Shown piece after piece: positions 28,861 to 39,340 of a stretch of 64,000 nucleotides of DNA. The notes under the pieces were generated by a model that saw only the letters and a program-made list of their open reading frames with translations, made no database searches and was not told the origin of the DNA. The position numbers were made by a program, and so were the translations under genes. Positions within the stretch are counted from its first letter, which is position 1, and each line of letters starts with the position of its first letter. The stretch is from Punica granatum (taxonomy: Eukaryota; Streptophyta; Magnoliopsida; Myrtales; Lythraceae): positions 2,128,982-2,192,981 of the forward strand of contig NC_045134.1 in assembly GCF_007655135.1 (NCBI RefSeq). The letters are read 5' to 3'.

Positions 28861-30213
28861 ATTACGTTTAATAATTTTTCTTAATTAATTTTAATAATTG
28901 TAAAATTGTTTTTTTGTAAATTAGCAAATTATTTTAATAAGTTATTAGCATGCTTTAATTAATTAAAAATAAATTAATATTAGTTAAGTTATTGAATTAA
29001 TTATTATATTGAAAATATTTTGCCTTAGTAATATTGACACTATCAATATATTATTTATACAATTAATATCATCAATGAAGAAACTTCATTTTTCATTTTT
29101 AATTCATTTCCATAAAGAAGAAAATTCTAAATTTTTTTTAAAAAAAGAGAAGATTCGGCAAAGGGCTGGGACGTCATTGTCAACGGCATCCACCTCTCCG
29201 ATGATATGTATGGTTATTTTGATTCAGTGAAAAGTCAATTGATACATATCACAGTCAACTGCATATGCATATATAAATATAGTCAATTGTTCCAATTAAT
29301 GATACATGATTAATTTATATTAATAAAGTCAGCTTATCCAAATCACAATAAACTGCATATGCAACAATAGTTATTTTAGCGAAAGTTAGCCGATCCAAAT
29401 CACAGTCAATTGCATATATGAATACATCAACTGCTCCTAAATATTCAACTGTACAATCAGCTATTCTTAACTATTGCAAATACAATCAAATTCTGAAGTT
29501 CACAAGATTGTCATATGTTGCTTATTACAAAGGCCTTTCCAAATATTTGCTAGGTGTTCAAGATTTAGTTGACGCCTTCAACTAATTTGGAGCAACTAAT
29601 GTCACCAAACAATACCAGCATTACATAACAAAAGTCGCAACGAAATTTTTTTCCTGCATCAATAATAACATAACACAAAAATATCCAAACCATGTTACAT
29701 CAATGAACAAATTAGTCACAACATGGGTTGATCAATCAACTAAATAATAGTCACACAGTAAGGGTCACTGATTTCCAAGGAACTGCACCAGCTCGTAGTA
29801 GCCGTGACAAGAGGAGGATTCTTGTCGGGGCTTGTTGTCGACGGTGAAGGACGAGCAATGACATTGTTGAGGTCACCTAGGGTGTTCGAACTGCAAAGTG
29901 AAGAAGAGAAAGCAACATTGTTGACGCCTGTGAAGTCATCTCGGGTTTTCGAAGAAGAGGAAGAGGTCAGTGGACATTTTTGTTTAGGGCGAAAGACATC
30001 AGCTTTCTTCAAAGAAAAATAATTATTTTATTTAAAAAAAAATAAGAGAGAAAGAAAATTAAATAGGGTAATCGGTGAAACTAATTATTTCTTTGGATGG
30101 CTCAGATGAGAGCGCTTCATCTAACGGTCGAGATAGCACACAGACGGCCCGCCCCTGGACTGGATAATTTTCCCTTCTTCTTCTTCTACGCTTTTCAGCT
30201 CATACTCAGAAAG
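28861..30213. other. Spacer before the RlmN gene
   Basis: AT-rich, with loosely repeated 'atcacagtcaactgcatat' phrases near 29247, 29345 and 29398. A 90-codon minus-strand and a 72-codon plus-strand open frame overlap at 29740-30022; the composition is balanced but I recognise no family in either. The last 100 bases are the RlmN leader. Confidence 0.45.
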
Positions 30214-33200
30214 ATGATTGCCACTTCAATGGCGGTTCTCCAGCACACTTACGCGGTCCCCCTGGCGCGCGCCGCCGCCCGGTCTCGCTCCCTCTCGGCG
30301 TTCGCGGTTCCGACTAAGGCCGGCGTCTCCGTCCCCTCGAACGCGCGGGAGTCTCAGGTGCTTCTCGGCATGTCGGAGCCCGAGCTCCAGCGGCTTGCTC
30401 TCGACTTCGGTCAGGTAAGATCACAGATTTATAAATTTTAATCCATTTCAGAGTAAAAGGAAAGGGGAAGAAGCTCAATTAAGAGATGGTTACACGGATG
30501 GCCTCTATGCTTCATGGAAATTATTGAACTTCCCTGCATTTCAAGAAGCCAGAGCCTCTCTTCTGGGGTTCAGTTGAAGCAGGGCAAGGCTTTTCAAGCG
30601 GTTTTCAGTCTGGGGGCCAATTGTTCTTGCAGCTGCAGCTGCATTTGTTGAGTAATAGAAGAAGGATAAAAATGAAAGCTTTGATCCAATTCTGAGTTAT
30701 TGCAGTCTTTCGAAGCACAGAGTGTCCTCGTAATTTTCAGTAGGTCCAGGGGCGGTTCGTTGTAGAAGCATGGATTCTTGATTTAGCATCTGAAGGAGAA
30801 CGCGTTTTGATTTTATTTATAGAGCATATTGCCATGATTTGTGATTCGTCTATGTGATATTATGATTCTGACCAGGAAAAATATAGAGGGAAACAACTTC
30901 ATCACCTCCTATACCAGAGAAAGGTTAAAGATATCCAGGACTTTAGTAACTGTGAGTGTTTTCACTTTTCAAGTTTTGTCGAACTTGCATATGTAGGAAA
31001 CTCTTTCTGCAGCTTATTTTTGGGTCCTCATTTCATGTGATTGATTGCTTCGTCTGGTTTTGTTTACGAACAGTGCCTCTGGCATTCAGAAATGATCTCC
31101 AGGAATCGGGATGGAGGGTGGGCTGGTCTCCGATATATCAAACAGTCAAAGCAGCAGATGGCACTATTAAGGTTAGCTCAGGTACCCTCGCATGCTTCGT
31201 GTATAATAACGACCTTCTTGAAGCACGTGTCTTCTTGGTCCCATTTATTATGCATTTGAAATAACTTCTTAGAAAGCCGAGAGATACAGGGCACCCGTAT
31301 ATGTAAGCTGCAAGCTTAGAGTGTTCTTTAATTTATGCTCATTGTGTAACTATCTAGTCTTTGTAAACGTGGCCCTCAATATTCCATATGATCTTTTTTG
31401 TGTTGCAGCTATTGATAAAATTGGAGGATAACAGATTAATTGAAACCGTCGGAATACCTGTTGAAGATGAGAAGGGCTCGATGCGACTCACTGCATGCGT
31501 CTCATCCCAGGTAATATTTCGTTTATACTTGATTTACTTGTGGACGCATTTTCCTTTTAGCAATTAGCCTTCAACTATAGTATGCATGTATGAAAAAAGA
31601 AAACTTGTTCTATATTCTTATTCAGTATTCTCTTCCTTCAGGTGGGTTGCCCATTGAAATGCTCCTTCTGTGCTACTGGAAAAGGGGGATTTTCAAGAAA
31701 CCTTCAGAGTCATGAAATCGTTGAGCAGGTATGCCTTTTCTTTTTCATCATCATCATCATCTTCCTTGTTTGTATGGGTAAATTTATTCTATATGAGTTC
31801 CTGAACTGTTTAGGTGAGCTGATGCCTTAACTTCAGATTCTGTTGCGTCATACATATGGCATCTGATCCAACTTCTGACTGCAGGTGTTGGCTATTGAGG
31901 AGGTATTCAAGCATAGGGTAACGAATGTCGTGTTTATGGGAATGGGGGAGCCAATGTTAAATATGAAATCAGTTCTTGAAGCACACCGATGCTTGAATAA
32001 GGTGCAGCTACTACAGATTCATTTACATTCTCTAGCTTCTTTATTATTACATTAATGGGTACTTTTGGCCCCTTATATCTATGGACTAAAATATTCAATA
32101 TTATTTGTAAAATTCACTATAAGTAGGACTTCTAGGAAGTTATGAACTGAATAATTCATTATAGAATCAACTACGCTGTGGGGCATTTAATAAATGATAC
32201 AAAACCACAAAATGACACAAAAAGCTTTCAATATCATGATTCCTCTACCTGTGTTCTTTACTGGTTTTAGTACTATTACGTTGTACTTTGTTTTCCTGAC
32301 TTCATTTGTACAGGCAAATCGATCCCTTTCTTCCCCTTTTTTTTTTTTTTTTCCTTTTTTCGGTTACATACATGAAAATCAATCTTTAGATCATCCTTCA
32401 GTTCTCTTTCCCAGCATTTTTTAATATGCTGAACATTTTCTGTGTTAAGGATATCCAAATTGGCCAAAGAATGATCACAATTTCGACCGTGGGAGTTCCA
32501 AATACTATAAGGAGGCTTGCCTCTCACAAACTCCAGTCTACGCTCGCTGTCAGGTATGCTATTACACGAGTGCAGACTGCGTTAACAGTCATCTGATGTT
32601 TATATGTTTTTCACATTTTTTTTTTTGTATTTGATATGCAACAGCTTGCATGCTCCTAATCAGAAACTTAGAGAAAGTATAGTTCCAAGCGCGAAATCGT
32701 ACCCTTTGGAAGCGCTCATGAAAGATTGTCAGGATTACTTCCAAAAAACCAGCAGAAGGGTTTCCTTCGAGTATGCACTGTTAGGTACACGAGCCTCCCT
32801 AGTTAAACAGCATCCATGTCTATCTACCATGAATTTAATAGACTGAATTTGACTCAACCTTTTGCCTCGTTTCATTTGGACAGCTGGAGTAAATGATGCA
32901 GAAGAGCATGCTGTAGAACTTGCGGATTTGCTGCGGGAATGGGCACGTGGCTCCCATGTGAACCTCATCCCTTTTAATCCTATAGATGGCTCTGATTACC
33001 GGCGACCCTATAAGAAAGCGGTGGGTTGACAACTCAGGCATCTTAGTTTCTCGATTTTAGTCCAATATTTTACTTCCCAAATAAGAACGTTATTGATATC
33101 TTCTGTAATATCCTCCTGCAGGTTCTTGCGTTTGCGAATGCTCTAGAGTCTCGTAAAGTAACAGTTAGCGTGCGCCAAACGAGGGGATTAGATGCGAGCG

Positions 33201-33298
33201 CAGCTTGTGGCCAACTGAGGAACGAGTTTCAGAAGAGCCCTTTGGTTGTTGAGTCCGAGGAGATGGAATCACAACCTGAATTTGCCGTCGCCTGTTAG
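30214..33298 (+). CDS. RlmN-type radical-SAM RNA methyltransferase
   Basis: RlmN enzymes place a methyl group on C2 of adenosine in 23S rRNA (A2503) and in some tRNAs. Ten exons: 30214-30414, 30876-30951, 31074-31171, 31409-31510, 31642-31728, 31885-32001, 32450-32553, 32645-32784, 32884-33020 and 33122-33298; 412 residues. The iron-sulfur motif CPLKCSFC has Cys162, Cys166 and Cys169. The two cysteines needed for the methyl-transfer mechanism are present: Cys155 in TACVSSQ and Cys383 in DASAACGQL. The SAM-binding GMGEP follows in exon 6. The N-terminal 45 residues are Ala/Ser/Arg-rich and lack acidic residues, as in an organelle transit peptide, so plastid action is likely. I chose the ATG at 30214; an in-frame ATG at 30097 and one at 30229 are alternatives. 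Confidence 0.95.
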
Positions 33299-33881
33299 TT
33301 TCAAGAGGTCGATGTCATTTCATTGGGTTCTCGGAGCTTCAAGCGGTTCACCCTATGAACAAAAAGCTGAATGAAGATAAAGCTGGGAGTGGAGACTAAG
33401 GTTAAGCTCTCAATTTGCATCATACAGCTGGAAGAGATACCGGTTGCGGTTCCGACCGCACTCAGTGTAACATCTTTGCTCTGCGGTGAGATCTGTCATG
33501 TAAAATCATGCATAGTGATATGATCGAAGTTAGATCACTATGTAGATCACTTGCCTACTCGCAAACCCCCGTCAAATGCAGGGAAAAGATACTTTCATAG
33601 CCCCTATTGTATAGGGAGAAATTTTGTCTATATGATACGTACATCTCGATTGGCTCTTGAACTGCTGAATTGATATCTGGTCGAGCGTATTACAGTTGAA
33701 ATTTCGCATTATTCAGTCTTGCGACCTCCCATATGCATCTCTATACGATCTAGAAAGCATTTTTTGATCTCGTAACCATTTATCAGTGTCAGTCCATCTG
33801 GTGAATAATTATCCATGTCAATCGATCCGACCTGCCAATCAATTATAGTGGAATCTGCCCAGCTGCCACAGCCGAGTCTGT

Positions 33882-33990
33882 TGGGCTACATGTTGGGCCC
33901 ATTAAGGCGGGAAATGCTATGTAGGCCCCCAGATCAGTGGGTGCGCCCATTAAGTAGGCCTAATTGGTCTTGGCCCATTAAGACAGCCCA
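33882..33990 (+). promoter_or_regulatory. Site II (TGGGCY) cluster and E2F-type site upstream of the SR gene
   Basis: TGGGCT (33882-33887), TGGGCC (33894-33899), GGCCCA (33972-33977) and AGCCCA (33985-33990) are four TGGGCY site II elements, counting both strands. GCGGGAAA at 33907-33914 is the reverse of the E2F consensus. Site II clusters are typical of proliferating-cell genes bound by TCP factors. The likely transcription start lies shortly downstream. Confidence 0.6.
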
Positions 33991-34119
33991 GCTTCTAGGG
34001 CTTCTCTATATACTCCTGAGAGTGAAGGAATCGTCTCTCTCCTCGCCTTCGCTCCCTTTGAGGTTGTTCTTTGGAGTTTGGTTGCAGAAGAAAAGCTTTT
34101 CGGTTGCTTCCTCGAGCTG

Positions 34120-34602
34120 GTAAGTTGATTCCGTCGCAGCTGATTTTCATTTCTAGCGGTGGTGACATGATGCTGATCGTGGCTGTAGCAGTCGTTCCGC
34201 TTACAGTAGCGGCATTGTTTATGGTCCCAATATCATTTTCTGCTCTTCTTCTGCTTACATGTCGTTCACTCGTTGTTTTGAGAACGAAGATTGGTCGATT
34301 GCGTCCGTTAGTAGCTTGCCAACCTCTTCTTGGCCCGTATAAATTTTCCGAAAGAGCTGCGGTTTTCGTTCTTGAAAGATGTACATGAAGTCAGCATGAT
34401 CAAAGCTGTGAACTTTAGTTGGAGATCAGTTCTTTCAAGTTGTGCCCTAATTTGGGATTAATGGACCATTGGCTGTCTGAGTTGTTGACTTTTTGTTTGT
34501 GTATTTTGAAGTTGTGGATGTAGATAGGTGTAGACCGTGGGGACAAGTGTTTGAACTGAAAGCTGTTGGTTAATTGGTCTTAAAAATGTTGATTTGTTTC
34601 CA
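34120..34602 (+). other. 5' UTR intron of the SCL30-like gene
   Basis: A donor (GCTG|gtaagt, about 34120) and an acceptor (tttccag|TGAC, 34602) frame an intron of about 480 bases before the start codon at 34615. The open frames around it (33815-34123, 34071-34388) are not supported as coding. Confidence 0.6.
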
Positions 34603-34614
34603 GTGACTTGTGCA

Positions 34615-37137
34615 ATGAGGAGGTATAGTCCGCCGCGTTATAGTCCTCCAAGAAGGGGCTATGTTGGATATGAAGGTCGAGGAAGGAGCCCTGCGAGGAG
34701 AGGATATGGGAGGCACAGGGAACTAAATCATGGAAGCCTCTTGGTTCGCAATGTTCCTCTAGATTGCAGGTACTTCTTGGCCTCTAATTTTGTTCAAGTA
34801 GTGAGTTATTTCATCCGTCAACACCAGCGGTAGGTGATGACCTGTCTGCATTGTTGAGACGCTGATTGAAGTAAATTCGTAAAATGCATGCATTGGGGTT
34901 TCGGAAGGTTGCTTTTGCCACTAAGCGGGCATATTACTTTCTTGCAGGTCTGAAGAATTGAGGGTGCCATTTGAGAGGTTTGGACCTGTTAGGGATGTCT
35001 ACCTGCCCAGGGATTACTACTCTGGGTATGATCTTCATGACTGATGAGTTTTGTGAAGTGTGAAAGTCATTTTTTCGGGCTTTTCTTTGTCTTGAATCTC
35101 TTTATCTTGAAATTCCCGGGACAACTGCGTTGGCTCTTGAATCCAGGTTGCTTTTGCTTTTGAATTGATGAGAAATTAAACTATAGAAATTTAGTTTGTT
35201 TTTTTTGATAGACAGTAGAATGAAGGTAATTCTCTTACTCTTGTTGTGAATCACACTTTGACTGGTTTGTCAGGAGGATGTTAGTTTGAAGTTAAAACAA
35301 GGCAAATGCCCACATAAGATGAAGCCTTCTGTTTGTCATTGGCTTACGTGTTGGTTCTCCGAGGGGTTAAGAGTTATATCAATTGAAGAATGTTCCTCAC
35401 GAAGAGAAATTATATAATTACACTACCAATAGGAGTTTCGGAGGGAGATCTACTCATGATCAAACGAAGGCTACGTGAAGAGAGTAATAGTATGGCAACA
35501 ATGCTTTCAAGTGCTTAAAACCTACAAGCCTGTGAAGAAGTTTATTCAAGCCACTTTGCCCTTTGGAAGTGTGATATCATGCATCGATGTTAATGAAAGC
35601 TCAGCCAATATGCTTGGGTTTTTGCTGCTTTTCATGTATCTATTATCCATTCATGTGGAAGTTTCAACACGATGGAATTTAGATGCATAAAGGTAACATT
35701 CAGAGACAGAATGCAGCTATCCATGGTGACTTTGTTATGCCCATGTCATCACAGGTTATCTTTCTTTGTTTAAAATGAATGAACAGCAAGTCTCATTGTT
35801 GTCTTTGTGTACTCTTTCTCCAGGGAACCTCGGGGCTTTGCATTTATTGAGTTTGTGGATCCTCATGATGCTGCAGATGCTCAGTACCGCATGAACGGGG
35901 AAACATTTGCTGGCCGAAGATTAACTGTGGTTGTTGCTTCTGAGACAAGGAAAAGGCCACAGGAAATGCGCCGAAAGAACAGGTTCAATTTATTGCCTTT
36001 CTCTGACATAAGGGATGAGATGCTTTTGTTGTATTGACTGACTTGACTTAAGAGAATGATAGTTTCTTAACCGTTGACAGGGGAGTAGCGAGCCACGGGC
36101 GACGACAAGCTTATCATGGTGAGATCACATTGCAATGAAAGTTTATTTGTCATCATACACCTTTTTGGCTTCATCTTGCTTTGCCAGTTGCAGTTAATAT
36201 CTGTTCTCCGCCGCACCACCCCTTTTGATGAGTGTGATGTCAGCTTCATAGTTTGTGAAAGATCCTTGTACCTCTGCAAGTGTTGGAGGAAGGACATTAA
36301 CATTTTGTTTGGATAATGAGATGGGATGGGTTATAGAGAATTAGGTTGCAGCATATCTTTGGATAATGATGCAATGGCAAGGAAGGACCTGAGTCTTGTG
36401 TTCCCGTAAAAGTTAAACCTGCACAGGGATGAGAATTGATAGTTTTTACATGAAATATGTAGAGGTTTCTCTAGAATATAACCCTGGCTTTGTAGCTTCC
36501 GTTAAACCTTTTATCGTCTTTGTTGGCTCCGTATTAATAAGCTTATAATCTAAGTCAATTTAGTTTCTTCTCCAATAATTCATGTGCAGAGCAGTTTCTT
36601 TCACTGCAATTCATTCTTCTGATTTCTGTATTGAAACAGGACATTCCCGGTCCCGTTCGGTATCTCGTTCACGTTCTCCTCGTCCTCCCTCGGGATCCAG
36701 GGGCCGAAAACCATCGAGGTAAGCTTCTGCTTGCAGAAATTTCTGTCCTCTTTTGCATGTTGAATGAAGAGATTTGCAATCTTTGTTATCGATAGGTCAT
36801 ATTCTCCTGCACCGAGGAGGCATGGTGACTACCCAGTCTCACCGAACAGAAGCAGACGTGAAGAGCTCTCGAGGTACCCCGGGGGCCCTCCACTGGATAA
36901 TGGGTATGTTGTCGAATCGTGAATAGGAGGCTTTCAGTATGACGAATATTCCTTCTACCTCGATTACGATTAGAATCTCTCTGTTTTGGGGGCCTAAATA
37001 GAAATTTCAGTTCAACTTGATCATCCCATGTAAATTGCAGGAAGCCGGAAGGAAAGGTGGAACATTCTCGATGGAGGTCTTCAAGATCGCCTTCTGGATC
37101 AAGGTCGAGGTCCGCTGACTTGTCACCGGGTCGATGA
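34615..37137 (+). CDS. SC35-like SR splicing factor (SCL30/SCL30A/SCL33 type)
   Basis: A nuclear pre-mRNA splicing factor of the plant-specific SCL subfamily. Seven coding exons: 34615-34769, 34948-35025, 35824-35982, 36081-36118, 36640-36718, 36796-36903 and 37041-37137; 237 residues. A charged N-terminal extension with RRYSPP and RSPARRGYG (residues 1-40) marks the SCL group. One RRM follows, with RNP2 LLVRNV (42-47) and RNP1 RGFAFIEF. The C-terminal RS region includes SRSRSVSRSRS and RSPSGSRSRS. The intron after residue 77, between YYSG and EPRGFAF inside the RRM, is long (about 800 bases). In SCL genes this intron is a known site of regulated alternative splicing. An open frame inside it (35475-35690) has no RS or RRM character. 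Confidence 0.95.
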
Positions 37138-37690
37138 TTGCAACCCCTCTTGTGTGGCTCGATTTCAGGTTTATGGCTGGCTTGGTTCATGCTCGGATCG
37201 GTGTACTACTGGGTTCTGGTTGTGACATTAGAATGGGATTCTGCATACTGAAATATGTATTTGGAGAAGGTACAGTTACGTGCTTGTTTCGGATTTGAGG
37301 GAAAGAAACTTTGCCAGAATGTATGTGGTACTTTTTTTAATGGGGGAAGTGTTTTTTTCTTGTGGAATTGTTTACGCTATGTTTAGCAATGTCGGAAGTG
37401 TCAATGAGAAATCATCTTATGCAGATCCCAGCCGTTTATGCTGCTCTTACGCAGCCACTCAATCGAGTCGACTTGTTTTCAGTTAGAACTGCTGGCTTTA
37501 TACAATCATTCAAGAATGTATGTATTAATCTTTCTTACGAGGAGGTTAATAATCATCGATGAGTCAAACAGCTTGAACCTGACCCGAAGATATGGATCCT
37601 CGTCCCTCAATTAAATGCTTGTCTTAATTAAACCCACACGCGAAAATTGTTCGTGGAATTACCAATGCTAAATTGCTAAAATATATGTCA
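37138..37690. other. 3' region of the SR gene and short spacer
   Basis: Holds the 3' untranslated region of the SCL30-like gene, then AT-rich sequence. No further coding exon is supported. Confidence 0.5.
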
Positions 37691-37696
37691 TATGAT

Positions 37697-38230
37697 ATGG
37701 AGACGGGTCACAATGTAACATCCACAGATACATGTGTTTGCTCCATTTCTTTGGTCCAATATATCCCACTTGACCTTAACTTTCCTATTAATATTATATA
37801 TATTTATTCCTTTTACCCTGTCTTCGGTCATTGGGATCCTGCTTGGCTTCAATTTTCAGTTTAAATATTGATAAATTAAGGACATGTGCACAAGTTGTCT
37901 CTCTGGGCAGTTTTTTTTTTTTAAAAAAATTTAAATGAAGGGTAAATTCATTAAAACCAGCAAACTATAAAGTTAATTGGGTCAGTTATATATATATATC
38001 TCAAAAGCCCTAAAAAGAACTTCAGCGGGTAAAGATGAGACATTACTGACCCAACAAAATTACATCGTGATGTCTCTTTGAGCAGTGACTTGTTACATCA
38101 TGAACAGTTCATCATCCGTGACTATATATTTGGATTTATATTTGTACGTCAAATATATTAATCAGCATTCCTCGTTAACATCAAAAAGGTCCATGAGACT
38201 TTTTAGTTCGAACTTCTCTCCCTGTATCGA
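37697..38230 (+). repeat. Upstream copy of the C2-gene promoter region
   Basis: Matches 38974-39300 in blocks: CTCCATTTCT, CCCACTTGACCTTA, a 'gtgcacaagttgtc' block, CATCATGAACAGTTCATCATC, GTCAAATATATTAATCAGCA and a final AACTTCTC. The match stops just before the position corresponding to the GAA-rich leader and ATG of the C2 gene. About 165 extra bases (around 37917-38085) interrupt this copy. Confidence 0.8.
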
Positions 38231-38239
38231 CAGGTAATT

Positions 38240-38969
38240 TTTCTTTTATTTTCATTATTTATTTCAATTTTTTTTTAAAATATGAATCTAGTTTGATGTT
38301 GTTCAATTAGTATGAAAATAATTTATATTTAAAAGTTATATTTTATTGATTATGTTATATATAATTGACCATAATTATGGGATTTTGTAAAAGAGTATTA
38401 TTCGCCGTCATCTACAAGTGCTTCAAAAGTGTAGTTAAATCTTGACATACAAGAAACTAATGGAATACTAACTAGGTATGTTATTTTCAATAAATTATTT
38501 GAATTCCAAACTTAACACAATGTATTATTTATCTATAGATTATTAATCACAAATTGCAGAATTTCAGGGCAATATCATGAAATGAAACTGCTTAAATCTC
38601 AGCAAATTTTAGAAGAATCAGTGGAAGAACAAAAGTGTAAGAACAAAATCAAAGAAATTAAATAGGAATCAGGTGTTCAGGTATTATTAATTGATATATT
38701 ACAAAAGTGCACATTAAATTGCAGATGATATTATAAGTTCTTTGCTTTTGTAGGAGAAAATCTTCACGGCAAGGGCAATCATCAATTCAATTGATGATAA
38801 CTGATTGTGGTTTTACTTTTTCATTGAGAATTTCAGCGGAATTTTTGGTTTTGTTAGTTCAATCTTTATTCTTTATAGCTTTCGTACTCTTTTAAATATT
38901 AATTCATAATTTCTCTTCATATTGGTGAAACTATCTCGTGCAACACACGGACTCGGACTCCACGACTAG
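38240..38969 (+). mobile_element. Helitron-like element or fragment between promoter copies
   Basis: The right end shows a Helitron-like terminus: an imperfect hairpin (TCGTGCAACACACGGA) then ...CACGACTAG (ending 38969) followed by T. It lies exactly between the two promoter copies. No coding capacity is seen. The left boundary is inferred only from where the promoter homology stops. Confidence 0.5.
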
Positions 38970-38973
38970 TTAT

Positions 38974-39340
38974 ACAGAGACACACATCACGGTGTACATT
39001 CACGAATACATATAGTTGGCTCCATTTCTATGGTCAAATCTAACCCACTTGACCTTACGTTTCCTATTATTATATTTTTCTTTTGACTTCAATTTCCAAT
39101 TTCAATATTGATAAAAAAAAAAAAGGGACGTGCAAAAGTTGTCCCTCTGCGCAGACCAGTTTTTGGTTGCATCATCAACAGTTCATCATCTGCAACTATA
39201 TATATGCATTCATATACGTGCGTCAAATATATTAATCAGCAGTCCTCATTAACATCGAAAAAGGTCGCTCAGACTTTTCAGCTCGAACTTCTCACACACA
39301 GGAACAGAGAGGGAAGAAGAAGAAGAAGAAGAGGAGACAG
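38974..39340 (+). promoter_or_regulatory. Promoter-proximal region and leader of the C2 gene
   Basis: This is the second copy of the duplicated upstream block and it directly precedes the ATG. A (GAA)n tract at 39312-39335 lies immediately upstream of the start codon. No precise TATA box or start site is assigned. Confidence 0.6.

Noticed and set aside
29740..30022. Overlapping frames of 90 (-) and 72 (+) codons
   Set aside because: Neither resembles a known protein; Ser/Thr or Glu richness reflects local triplet bias.
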